A stretch of DNA of 64,000 bases, taken from positions 1 through 64,000 of the forward strand of contig CAMKLO010000012.1 of NCBI GenBank assembly GCA_946413655.1. The letters are read 5' to 3'. Positions 9,912 to 17,031 of the stretch are shown piece by piece. The translations under genes and the position numbers were made by a program. Under the pieces are notes generated by a model, which ran no database searches, was not told the DNA's origin, and was given only the letters and a program-made list of their open reading frames with translations. Positions within the stretch are counted from its first letter, which is position 1; every line of letters begins with the position of its first letter. The stretch comes from an uncultured Fibrobacter sp. Its GTDB lineage: Bacteria > Fibrobacterota > Fibrobacteria > Fibrobacterales > Fibrobacteraceae.

Positions 9912-10313
9912 ATGTTCTACAAGTTCCTAAAATTCCTCTTTCTCTCGACGCTCACTCTCGTTTGGGGCGGTTGCGACACCAAGGACGACGCCGTAGCCGG
10001 TTACGGATGTTTCCCGACCAAATGTTACAATACAACTGCCACAGACAAGAACGGCATGACCATAAGCATCATCGAATGCGAAGACGGGACTAAATACCTA
10101 AGAAACCAGGGTCTTTACATCGAAGATCCTAAAAGGGAAGAAACATTACCCGACGACATCCAGATCGTAGCTCCAAACACAGACGAATGCGGAGCGACGA
10201 ACTGCAAATACGATTCTGTCCGAGTCTGCATCGACGCAATCACCGTGGATGAACAAGGAAACGAGCACGGAATCGGAGCTTGCCACGCCAACATCGAATG
10301 CCCGGAGAAATGA
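9912..10313 (+). CDS. Cys-rich lipoprotein, rSAM/lipoprotein locus paralog 2
   Basis: A 133-residue lipoprotein without a poly-Ser linker. The signal peptide MFYKFLKF...TLVWGGC keeps Trp at -3 but has FYKFLK in place of YKHWKK. Right after it comes GYGCFPTKC, equivalent to the YGCPP motif of paralogs 1 and 7. The rest (CYNTTATDKNG, IECEDGTKYLRNQ, LPDDIQIVAP, then a final Cys cluster ending IECPEK) matches the C-terminal 100 residues of the gene at 13772, so the same module exists alone here and fused there. No Shine-Dalgarno; heptads run to the ATG. A terminator-like hairpin follows at 10329. Confidence 0.88.
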   Translation: MFYKFLKFLFLSTLTLVWGGCDTKDDAVAGYGCFPTKCYNTTATDKNGMTISIIECEDGTKYLRNQGLYIEDPKREETLPDDIQIVAPNTDECGATNCKYDSVRVCIDAITVDEQGNEHGIGACHANIECPEK

Positions 10314-10328
10314 GCTTAGTTATTAGAG

Positions 10329-10353
10329 ATTCGCCGGAAAAAGCGAATTTTTT
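10329..10353 (+). terminator. probable terminator after paralog 2
   Basis: Stem ATTCGC / GCGAAT with an 8-base loop followed by TTTTTT. Confidence 0.65.
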
Positions 10354-10404
10354 GGAACTTTATGACTTGAAATTTGTATTTTATAAATTAAACAAACTAT
10401 AACC

Positions 10405-10434
10405 ACAAACTACTCCCTACTTCCGACTTTAATT
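10405..10434 (+). repeat. heptad leader of ACTTCCG type before paralog 3
   Basis: 7-mers ACAAACT, ACTCCCT, ACTTCCG and ACTTTAA, then TT and the ATG at 10435. The last two heptads and TT also precede the gene at 11871; at 15924 the last heptad reads ACTATAA instead. Each of these three genes encodes the MNIRKHWKR leader. Confidence 0.85.
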
Positions 10435-11352
10435 ATGAACATCCGCAAACACTGGAAAAGACTTTTACTCACGACCACAGCCCTCTTTTGGGCAAGTTGC
10501 ACGAGCGAAAACGAAAATACGTTCCCGACGATTGGTCAGGACACGCCACACGCTGTTGACCCCGGCATAAGCTCCGACAGTAATATCGCAAGCTCTAGCG
10601 AAAATGCCGTCGAAAGCAGTTCATCCGAAGCCAAAGCCCCAAGTTCCAGCAGCGAGTTTACGCAAGTTATCAATCCAGAAGAATCGTCTAGTTCCGCAGC
10701 AGAAAGTTCCAGCAGTCAAGTATCTTGCATGATTGACGGAAACTCGTACTTTTACAAGGACAGAAGCGAAAAATACACAGAAAGTCAAGCGATTTCCCAT
10801 GCAACCACACAAGTCCAATGGGACGCTGCTAAAAAAATCGGATTAATGATCCAAAACGACCTTAAGTCAAAAGGAGTCCCCCAATGCCTTCAAGACATGC
10901 AAGACTCTCTCGAAAGAAGTTTTGTTGCATTATATGGAGCCCCGGGCACACCTATCCCAAGTCAATACAAATGCAGCGACGGCACAACGATACCCACAGA
11001 ATCATACCTTGAACAAAAAGCATTTGACGAAGAACAGGCAAAGAAAAAGCCTCAATACGATGAAAAATACAATGAGGTTTACAAAGAAGAAACCGAAAAA
11101 TTCGATAAGAGAATCAACGATTGCTTGAACGATTCAAACGCCGTCAAAAGGATTGCATGCGAAATGACAGAGATGTGTCCCTTATATGGAGTGAATTTAA
11201 AATGTTCTTTCAACTACAAATGCGATGACGGCATTTCATGTCAAGGAACCGAAGGCGAAAACGATATAAATTGCACCGACAAGCAAGGCGAAGCAATCAA
11301 ATACACCCAAGAGGAATTCGAAAAGAGATATTACACGAAACGTCGCTATTAG
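10435..11352 (+). CDS. Cys-rich Ser-linker lipoprotein, rSAM/lipoprotein locus paralog 3
   Basis: A 305-residue lipoprotein starting MNIRKHWKR with lipobox FWASC. The first 36 codons are almost identical in DNA to those of the gene at 11871. After a Ser-rich linker comes one copy of the YGAP-CSDGT-EYLE module with the charged helix found twice in paralog 1. A C-terminal module follows: CPLYGVNLKC, YKCDDGISC, INCTDKQG and EEFEKRYYTKRRY. That end module recurs in paralogs 4, 5 and 6, so this protein is a hybrid of two module types. No Shine-Dalgarno site. Function unknown; likely on the outer membrane or cell surface. Confidence 0.9.
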   Translation: MNIRKHWKRLLLTTTALFWASCTSENENTFPTIGQDTPHAVDPGISSDSNIASSSENAVESSSSEAKAPSSSSEFTQVINPEESSSSAAESSSSQVSCMIDGNSYFYKDRSEKYTESQAISHATTQVQWDAAKKIGLMIQNDLKSKGVPQCLQDMQDSLERSFVALYGAPGTPIPSQYKCSDGTTIPTESYLEQKAFDEEQAKKKPQYDEKYNEVYKEETEKFDKRINDCLNDSNAVKRIACEMTEMCPLYGVNLKCSFNYKCDDGISCQGTEGENDINCTDKQGEAIKYTQEEFEKRYYTKRRY

Positions 11353-11374
11353 TTATTGGACATTGGTCTATACC

Positions 11375-11402
11375 CCTACCACCTACAACCTAACACCAAA
11401 AA
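11375..11402 (+). repeat. heptad leader (CCTANNA) abutting ATG of paralog 4
   Basis: CCTACCA, CCTACAA, CCTAACA, CCAAAAA, then the ATG at 11403; no Shine-Dalgarno site. Confidence 0.88.
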
Positions 11403-11762
11403 ATGTACAAGCACTGGAAAAAAAACGCACTTGCAATCGCAGCATTCTTTTGGAACGGCTGTAGCGACAACTCGTCATCGAGCGACGTAAAATACGCATG
11501 CTCCTTTAAGGGAGGGGCATGCCCCGATTATGGTATTGACTTCTACTATTGCGAAAATCCTGAAGATTATCATTCTCCAGACATGGACAAAAAATGTACT
11601 TTCACTCCTCATGACCCATGCTCCAATTATTACGAATGTGAAGATGGGGCCACTTGTGTAAAATACGATAATGAAACTACTATGAGATGCATCGATGCTC
11701 AAGGCAACCAAATCACCCAAGATGAAATCGAAAAGAAATATTACACGGAAAACCGTTATTAG
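11403..11762 (+). CDS. short Cys-rich lipoprotein, rSAM/lipoprotein locus paralog 4
   Basis: A 119-residue lipoprotein: signal MYKHWKK...AFFWNGC (Trp at -3), a very short SSSS tract, then a single module with about ten Cys. It contains ACPDYGIDFYYC, a central CTFTPHDPC, YYECEDGATC, MRCIDAQG and the C-terminal KKYYTENRY. The gene at 13257 is its close duplicate, roughly nine in ten bases alike over the module, with long identical runs in the 3' part. It is the simplest member of the family and therefore shows the minimal unit: signal, YG motif, C-x-DG-x-x-C and the KYY-x-x-RY tail. Confidence 0.88.
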   Translation: MYKHWKKNALAIAAFFWNGCSDNSSSSDVKYACSFKGGACPDYGIDFYYCENPEDYHSPDMDKKCTFTPHDPCSNYYECEDGATCVKYDNETTMRCIDAQGNQITQDEIEKKYYTENRY

Positions 11763-11777
11763 TCATTGGTCTATACC

Positions 11778-11870
11778 CCTACCACCTACAACCTAACACC
11801 TACCACCTAAAACCTATAGCCTAATCACAAATCACTTCCTACCGACAACTTCCTACTTCCGACTTTAATT
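11778..11870 (+). repeat. long heptad array before paralog 5
   Basis: Thirteen 7-mers in one phase: seven CCTA-type (CCTACCA, CCTACAA, CCTAACA and others), then ACAAATC, ACTTCCT, ACCGACA, ACTTCCT, ACTTCCG and ACTTTAA, then TT and ATG. The two heptad classes join here without loss of phase. Confidence 0.85.
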
Positions 11871-13082
11871 ATGAACATCCGCAAGCACTGGAAAAGACTT
11901 TTGCTCACGACGACAGCCCTCTTTTGGGCAAGTTGCACAAGCGAAAACGAAAATACGTTCCCGACGATTGGTCAGGACATGTCATCCGCTGTTGACCCCG
12001 GTGCAAGTTCCGATAGCAATATCGAAAGTTCTAATGAAAACGCAGCCGAAAGCAGCTCTTCTGATGCGGTCGCAAGTAGCTCATCCGAAGCCAAAGTCCC
12101 AAGTTCCAGTAGTTTAAATCTTAACGCCTACAGACTTGCAAGCGACCCAAGCGTCACATGCATTCAAGATTTCATCAACGGTGGCAAATGCCTCGACGAA
12201 GAAGATGCCAAAAGCAACAAAGAAGCTATTCAAAGAAAAATCGACGAGTACAAAAAAGCCGTTGAAGAAAACCAATCGCTGACTTTGGAACAGCTCGATT
12301 CCCTCGAAGCAAAAATAAATGCAAATTTAAAAGAATGGCTTGATGCAGACAATAAAGCGTATAGAACACCCAAAACTCATTGTACACATGTAGATCTAGG
12401 AACGTTGGTATATAAATGTTCAAATAACGAAAGCTACGAAGCCAGTACATTAGCGACCGATTCCGAAAATCGCATTCTCTATACAAAAGAAGAACACAGA
12501 GCAAAGTTTCCTGAAAAATATCAATCCAGTTCCAGCACAGAGCCAAAGTCCAGCGGCAGCACAACGCCCCCATCCCCGCTTTGTCAAAAGCACGATTTTA
12601 CCACAGAAGCCGATTTCAATAAAGCGTGGGAAGATGACAAAAAAGAACTTTTAGACATCGCCAAGAAAGAACTCGGAACAAACCTTGCGGAAAAAGACTC
12701 TATTTGCCTTGACCGCGTAGAAAACACTTATATATCTCCATCCACAGATGTTATTGCTAAAAAGCAAACCTGCGACGGCGAAACAATCGTGAATCCGCGT
12801 TATCAACAGGAGCTAGACACACTCAAAGCATCGTTAAAAAAACTAATCGACAAATGCATAGAATATTCAAAAATCGAACAAATCGCATGTGAATATACTG
12901 TTTCGTGCCCCTTATACGGCGTGGATTCAAAATGTACGGACTACTACAACTGCAATGACGGTCTTTCATGCAGGAGAATAATGAATGAAAGCAATATGAA
13001 TTGCACCGACAAACAAGGGAAAGAAATCAAATATACCCATGAGGAATTCGAAAAGAAATATTATGAGAAAAGACGTTATTAG
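11871..13082 (+). CDS. Cys-rich Ser-linker lipoprotein, rSAM/lipoprotein locus paralog 5
   Basis: A 403-residue lipoprotein with the MNIRKHWKR...FWASC signal shared with paralog 3 at near-DNA identity. After the poly-Ser linker comes a domain shared with the gene at 15924 (VTCIQDF..., a charged helix containing LEQLDSLEAKI, and a Cys pair around KCSNNESYE). A second Ser-rich linker and a QTCDGETIVNPRYQ module follow, also shared with the 15924 gene. It ends with the CPLYGVDSKC / YNCNDGLSC / MNCTDKQG / EEFEKKYYEKRRY module of paralog 3. It is thus a mosaic bridging the two halves of the locus. No Shine-Dalgarno sequence. Function unknown. Confidence 0.9.
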   Translation: MNIRKHWKRLLLTTTALFWASCTSENENTFPTIGQDMSSAVDPGASSDSNIESSNENAAESSSSDAVASSSSEAKVPSSSSLNLNAYRLASDPSVTCIQDFINGGKCLDEEDAKSNKEAIQRKIDEYKKAVEENQSLTLEQLDSLEAKINANLKEWLDADNKAYRTPKTHCTHVDLGTLVYKCSNNESYEASTLATDSENRILYTKEEHRAKFPEKYQSSSSTEPKSSGSTTPPSPLCQKHDFTTEADFNKAWEDDKKELLDIAKKELGTNLAEKDSICLDRVENTYISPSTDVIAKKQTCDGETIVNPRYQQELDTLKASLKKLIDKCIEYSKIEQIACEYTVSCPLYGVDSKCTDYYNCNDGLSCRRIMNESNMNCTDKQGKEIKYTHEEFEKKYYEKRRY

Positions 13083-13096
13083 TTTAGTCATTAGTC

Positions 13097-13222
13097 AATG
13101 GGCACGCTTCGCTTTGGGCTATGAGCACGCTCGTAAACTCGCTCTGGGGGCGCTACGCTTTGGGCAATGCCCATACCCCAAGGGAGCCGTAGGCGACCGA
13201 GCCCATACCCCATACCTTCATT
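13097..13222. repeat. dispersed hairpin-rich intergenic element
   Basis: Contains GGGCACGCTTCGCTTTGGGC, a second GCGCTACGCTTTGGGC and CCCATACCCC segments. Shorter relatives lie at 13630-13680, 26035-26160, 27595-27735, 32632-32672 and 48606-48655. They mix GCGAAGCG-type and GGGGC-TTCG-CCCC hairpins. No coding capacity is evident. Confidence 0.65.
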
Positions 13223-13256
13223 CCCTAAACCACTAACCACAACCAAACACCAAAAA
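13223..13256 (+). repeat. heptad leader before paralog 6
   Basis: CCCTAAA, CCACTAA, CCACAAC, CAAACAC, CAAAAA, then the ATG at 13257; no Shine-Dalgarno sequence. Confidence 0.75.
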
Positions 13257-13616
13257 ATGTACAAGCACTGGAAAAAAATCGCACTTGCGATTGCAGCTTT
13301 CTTTTGGAATGGCTGTAACAATAATTCGTCATCAAGCGATGTGACAATAGCATGTTCCTTTAAGGGAGGAGGTTGTCCCGAATATGGCGTTGATTTCTAC
13401 TATTGCGAAAATCCAGAAGATTACCAATCCCCAGATATGGACAAAAAATGTACTTTCTCCCCTCGTGATCCATGCTCCGATTATTACGAATGTGAAGATG
13501 GAGCCTCCTGTGAAAAATACGATAATGAAACTACTATGAGATGCATCGATGCTCAAGGCAACCAAATCACCCAAGAGGAATTCGAAAAGAAATATTATAC
13601 GAAAAACGATTATTAG
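13257..13616 (+). CDS. short Cys-rich lipoprotein, rSAM/lipoprotein locus paralog 6
   Basis: A 119-residue near-duplicate of the gene at 11403. I start it at the ATG at 13257 because the MYKHWKK...FFWNGC signal begins there; the open frame upstream is intergenic repeat. The module holds GCPEYGVDFYYC, CTFSPRDPC, YYECEDGASC, MRCIDAQG and ends KKYYTKNDY. Differences from its twin cluster in the YG and middle Cys regions and at the final residues, while the CxDG to CIDAQG stretch is almost unchanged. That pattern suggests recent duplication or gene conversion. Function unknown. Confidence 0.88.
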   Translation: MYKHWKKIALAIAAFFWNGCNNNSSSSDVTIACSFKGGGCPEYGVDFYYCENPEDYQSPDMDKKCTFSPRDPCSDYYECEDGASCEKYDNETTMRCIDAQGNQITQEEFEKKYYTKNDY

Positions 13617-13690
13617 TTATTAGTCAATAGTCAATGGGCACGCTTCGCTTTGGGCTATGCCCATACCCCATACCTTCATCCCCTAAACCA

Positions 13691-13771
13691 CTAATCACTA
13701 ACCACCAACCACTAATCACTAACCACTAATCACGCCCCTACACCCTATTACCTAAAACCTAACACCTAATT
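13691..13771 (+). repeat. heptad array before paralog 7
   Basis: Six CTAAYCA-type heptads at 13691-13732 and, after a short break, CCTATTA, CCTAAAA, CCTAACA and CCTAATT ending exactly at the ATG at 13772. The array beyond the preceding gene's stop (13616-13636) begins with GTTATTA, GTCAATA, GTCAATG, also in 7-nt steps. Confidence 0.88.
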
Positions 13772-14560
13772 ATGTACAAGCACTGGAAAAAAATCGCACT
13801 TGCATTAACGGCCCTATTCTGGGCCAGTTGCGATGAAACATCTTCCGTCGAAGGGCCGGATCTCTATGGATGCCCGCCTGATATATGTAACCCGATGCCC
13901 GCGATGCCCGAAAGCAGTTCCAGCGTAAATCCTCTTCCGTCAAGTTCTAGCAATGAACAAATAGCGTGCAAACGTCTATCAAGAATTTACGACACACGCG
14001 AGAATGATAGAAATTACATTTCCGTAGATTATTACGAATGCAAAGACGGAACAATATGCGAAGACTATGGTTATAGTGATTCTTTTTCTTGCACGGATTA
14101 TCAAGGCAAATACATCTCATACACCAAAGACGAATTCAACTCAAAATACTACGTTGAAAGCGAACGCATTCATGCCGAAGTCGAATCATATCATGAATCC
14201 AGTTCCAGTTTTGCGGAAACCAACTTGAGCAGCAACACCGAAGCAGTCAAGCCACTCATAAACTGCTATAACGACACCGCATTAAATGACAAAGGACAAT
14301 CCTTTGATATTATATCATGCGACGATGGAAATAAATATCTACGAGACCATTCTGTATATAGCGAAGTTCCTAAGGAACGTGAAAAAGTCCCAAAAGATGT
14401 ACAAATATTTGCCCCTACTCCGGGTTCTGAAAAAGCTGCAAACTGTACAAAAGGACCAAGGAAATGTCATGACTATAAGCTCATAGATGAAAATGGAAAC
14501 ACTGTAAAAAATGTCGGAGGTTGTAACTACAACACAATCACATGTCCAGCCAAGCCCTAG
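13772..14560 (+). CDS. Cys-rich Ser-linker lipoprotein, rSAM/lipoprotein locus paralog 7
   Basis: A 262-residue lipoprotein: MYKHWKK...LFWASC, then LYGCPPDIC (the clearest YGCPP motif in the locus) and a Ser linker. A YYECKDGTIC / FSCTDYQG / EFNSKYY module follows, like the ends of paralogs 3-6. A second Ser linker leads to a C-terminal domain matching paralog 2 (CYNDTALNDKG, ISCDDGNKYLRDH, VPKDVQIFAP, final TITCPAKP). It lies directly upstream of the radical SAM gene, with 86 bases between stop and start. It carries the three main short motifs (YGCPP, C-x-DG-x-x-C, CDDGNKYLR), so it is a good candidate for a canonical substrate. Confidence 0.9.
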   Translation: MYKHWKKIALALTALFWASCDETSSVEGPDLYGCPPDICNPMPAMPESSSSVNPLPSSSSNEQIACKRLSRIYDTRENDRNYISVDYYECKDGTICEDYGYSDSFSCTDYQGKYISYTKDEFNSKYYVESERIHAEVESYHESSSSFAETNLSSNTEAVKPLINCYNDTALNDKGQSFDIISCDDGNKYLRDHSVYSEVPKEREKVPKDVQIFAPTPGSEKAANCTKGPRKCHDYKLIDENGNTVKNVGGCNYNTITCPAKP

Positions 14561-14612
14561 ACTACAACAGCAAAATCTATTAGTCAATGGTCATTAGTCA
14601 TTGGTCCACACC

Positions 14613-14646
14613 CCTACCACCTACAACCTATTACCTACAACCTATC
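14613..14646 (+). repeat. heptad leader before the radical SAM gene
   Basis: CCTACCA, CCTACAA, CCTATTA, CCTACAA, CCTATC, then the ATG at 14647. This is the same leader class as four of the lipoproteins and has no Shine-Dalgarno sequence. Confidence 0.85.
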
Positions 14647-15723
14647 ATGCAACTCTCTCTCAAAAAGAAACTCGCTCTCGAAGCTTATCGCCTTTACCGT
14701 CACAACGAAATCAAGGCGCACCCGCTCACCTACTTTTTCTGGGAATGCACGCTCCGCTGCAACCTACACTGTCTGCACTGCGGTAGCGACTGCGTCAAGG
14801 ACGCCATCCCCGACATGCCCCGCGACGATTTCATGGGCGTACTGGACAAGCTCGCCCCGCACATCGACCCGAAGCACTTTATCGTGGTGATTACCGGCGG
14901 CGAACCGCTCATGCGCCCAGACCTCGAAGAATGCGGCCAAGAAATCAAGAAACGCGGCTACCCCTGGGGCATGGTCACGAACGGTCTTGCCATGACTCCC
15001 GAACGCTACACGCGACTTCTGAACGCGGGGCTGCGCTCGCTCACCATCAGCCTCGACGGTCTCGAAGCGAACCACAACCATTTCCGCGGCGACCCGCATA
15101 GCTTTGAACGCGCTCTGCGCGCCATCGACATGGCCGCCCACACGCAAGGACTCACCTTCGACGTGATGACGTGCGTGAACCGCGAAAACCTGAAGGAACT
15201 CCCCCGCATCTTGGACTTGCTTTTGAAAATTGGCGTAAAGCGCTGGCGTATCGCGACGGTGTTCCCGAAGGGCCGCGCCAAGGACAATCCGCTGTTCCAG
15301 CTCACGAACCAAGAATTCCGCCAGGTGTTCGACTTCATCCGCGAAGTCAAATCGCTGAACGTCATCAACGTGAACTACGGCTGCGAAGGATTCCTCGGCA
15401 GTTACGAGAAGGACGCTCGCAACTACCCGTTCTTCTGCCGTGCCGGCGTGAACGTCAGTTCCGTGCTTTGCGACGGCAGCATCTCGGCATGCCCGAGCCT
15501 GCGCGGCGACTACATCCAAGGCAACATCTACAAGGACGACCTCTGGGACGTGTGGCAAAACCGCTACCAAGTCATGCGCGACCGCAGCTGGGCCAAAATC
15601 GGCGACTGCAAGAAGTGCAAATACTGGCGCTACTGCGAAGGCTCCAGCCTGCATCTCCGTGACGAAAAAACGAAAGAGTTGGCTTACTGCCATGTAGCGA
15701 GACTTGAAGCCGCTGGTGCGTGA
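14647..15723 (+). CDS. radical SAM/SPASM enzyme of an rSAM/lipoprotein system
   Basis: A 358-residue radical SAM protein. The [4Fe-4S]-SAM site is C38-x3-C42-x2-C45 (CNLHCLHC) and the SAM-binding GGEP is near 84-87. A C-terminal SPASM domain provides C246, C264, C275, C282, C321, C324, C330 and C348 for auxiliary clusters. SPASM enzymes usually modify peptides or proteins. The gene lies among eight paralogous lipoproteins and shares their heptad leader. I recall TIGR04133 (rSAM of an rSAM/lipoprotein system) as the closest family. I start at 14647 because the upstream extension is heptad repeat. The base composition looks clearly GC-richer than the flanking lipoprotein genes. Reaction and target residue unknown; the fragment at 15813 repeats its last 18 codons. 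Confidence 0.92.
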   Translation: MQLSLKKKLALEAYRLYRHNEIKAHPLTYFFWECTLRCNLHCLHCGSDCVKDAIPDMPRDDFMGVLDKLAPHIDPKHFIVVITGGEPLMRPDLEECGQEIKKRGYPWGMVTNGLAMTPERYTRLLNAGLRSLTISLDGLEANHNHFRGDPHSFERALRAIDMAAHTQGLTFDVMTCVNRENLKELPRILDLLLKIGVKRWRIATVFPKGRAKDNPLFQLTNQEFRQVFDFIREVKSLNVINVNYGCEGFLGSYEKDARNYPFFCRAGVNVSSVLCDGSISACPSLRGDYIQGNIYKDDLWDVWQNRYQVMRDRSWAKIGDCKKCKYWRYCEGSSLHLRDEKTKELAYCHVARLEAAGA

Positions 15724-15812
15724 TGACAAATGCGTAAGGCGAGCGTCGCAGCCATGCTTGCATGGATATGACCGAGCCTAGCATTTGGTACTTGAGCGAA
15801 GCGAAAGTACAA

Positions 15813-15869
15813 AAGACTAAGGAATTAGCCTACTGTCATGTGCAGCGTCTCGAGGATGCAGGAGCGTAA
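15813..15869 (+). pseudogene. duplicated 3' end of the radical SAM gene
   Basis: An in-frame fragment encoding KTKELAYCHVQRLEDAGA and a stop, differing from the end of the intact enzyme (KTKELAYCHVARLEAAGA) by two residues and by several synonymous bases. The segment after its stop (GGCGTGCGTCGCAGCCA) also resembles the one after the real stop (GGCGAGCGTCGCAGCCA). The copies are 146 bases apart. This is the remnant of a second enzyme gene or a tandem end duplication. Confidence 0.85.
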
Positions 15870-15893
15870 ACGCATAAGGCGTGCGTCGCAGCC

Positions 15894-15923
15894 ACTGCCT
15901 ACCGCCTACTTCCGACTATAATT
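15894..15923 (+). repeat. heptad leader of ACTTCCG type before paralog 8
   Basis: ACTGCCT, ACCGCCT, ACTTCCG, ACTATAA, then TT and ATG; matches the leaders of paralogs 3 and 5 except for ACTATAA in place of ACTTTAA. Confidence 0.85.
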
Positions 15924-16946
15924 ATGAATATCCGCAAGCACTGGAAAAGACTTTTGTTTTCCGTAACAACCCTGTTCTGGGCAAGTTGCGGCGGGGACAG
16001 CGAGAATTCGCCTGTCCTCCCCAACAATATCGGAAGCGAAACGCCTTCGAGCAGTTCCGTTGTGACACCCACAAGCAGTGCCGGTATTACAGAAAGCAGT
16101 TCAAGCGAAACGCCGATAAGCAGTGTCGAAACTGCATCAAGCAGTTCCACCACCATTTCGAGCAGTTCATCAGCAAAGCTGTACAAACTAGCCAGCGACA
16201 CCACCATAACATGCACAGAGTCCGCAGAATCCCTCGGCTGGGGTTGCCTTCTATACGACTCCCCAAACTCAAAGTCGGGTCCAAGCAGTGCTGAACTTCA
16301 AGAAATATTGAAAAACAACAAGACACGCACATTAGAAGAACTAGATGCTATCGAAGACACATTAGAAAACATACCAGAATTTGAGATGGCCTTAGATTAC
16401 GGAATTCCATATTGCGTCAGGCCCGAAATAAAGTATTCTTTCAAATGTTCAAACAACAAATCGATTGTTGTTCACGACCCGGATGAAAATGTCCTTATAT
16501 TGCGAGACACGCTCCACCACAGAGGGGAATATCTGCGTGAAAACCGTGAAGGCGAGTACATTTATACGCTGGAAGAATATTTCAAAAAATTCGTCAGCAG
16601 TTCAAGTAGCGCACCTGAATCAAGTAGCAGTAGTGTAGAGCCCCCTTCACCACTTTGCACCAAAGACGAATTTGTCAACTACCATAAATTAGACGATACC
16701 TACAGCGAAACAAAAGAACACATGGCAGACAGCGTCAAGGCATCATTGAGCGAAGAAGAACTCGAATCCAAAACAGCCTGCCTAAACAAGATCCAAACAA
16801 AGGACAAATACTTCCAAGGAGTCGTTGCGTCAAAGCAAATTTGCGACGGCGACACCATCGTGAACCCGCGCTACCAGGCAAGGCTCGATTCAAACAAGGT
16901 TTACATTCAAGAACAAATTGACGAGTGTTTGAAAGACAAACAATAA
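15924..16946 (+). CDS. Cys-rich Ser-linker lipoprotein, rSAM/lipoprotein locus paralog 8
   Basis: A 340-residue lipoprotein with the MNIRKHWKR...LFWASC signal and a long Ser/Thr linker. The first domain (ITCTESAES, a helix with LEELDAIEDTL, then KCSNNKSI) corresponds to the first domain of paralog 5. After a second Ser linker it ends with a QICDGDTIVNPRYQ module and CLKDKQ. It lacks the KYY-x-x-RY tail. It is the only paralog downstream of the radical SAM gene and ends the locus at a bidirectional terminator. No Shine-Dalgarno site; ACTTCCG-type leader. Function unknown. Confidence 0.9.
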   Translation: MNIRKHWKRLLFSVTTLFWASCGGDSENSPVLPNNIGSETPSSSSVVTPTSSAGITESSSSETPISSVETASSSSTTISSSSSAKLYKLASDTTITCTESAESLGWGCLLYDSPNSKSGPSSAELQEILKNNKTRTLEELDAIEDTLENIPEFEMALDYGIPYCVRPEIKYSFKCSNNKSIVVHDPDENVLILRDTLHHRGEYLRENREGEYIYTLEEYFKKFVSSSSSAPESSSSSVEPPSPLCTKDEFVNYHKLDDTYSETKEHMADSVKASLSEEELESKTACLNKIQTKDKYFQGVVASKQICDGDTIVNPRYQARLDSNKVYIQEQIDECLKDKQ

Positions 16947-16976
16947 CGGTTCATTGCCAAAATCCGTTTTAAGCAC

Positions 16977-17010
16977 AAAAGACGCCCGGTTTAAACCGAG
17001 CGTCTTTTAA
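16977..17010. terminator. bidirectional terminator between convergent genes
   Basis: AAAAGACGC / GCGTCTTTT stem with GGTTTAAACC inside; T-rich on both sides, between the plus-strand locus and the minus-strand gene ending at 17032. Confidence 0.85.
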
Positions 17011-17031
17011 TTTCAAGCAACTTTCAAGAAC

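Noticed and set aside
13691-13771. possible CRISPR-like array at the heptad repeats
   Set aside because: Units are 7 bases without spacers of constant length, and no cas genes occur in the window.
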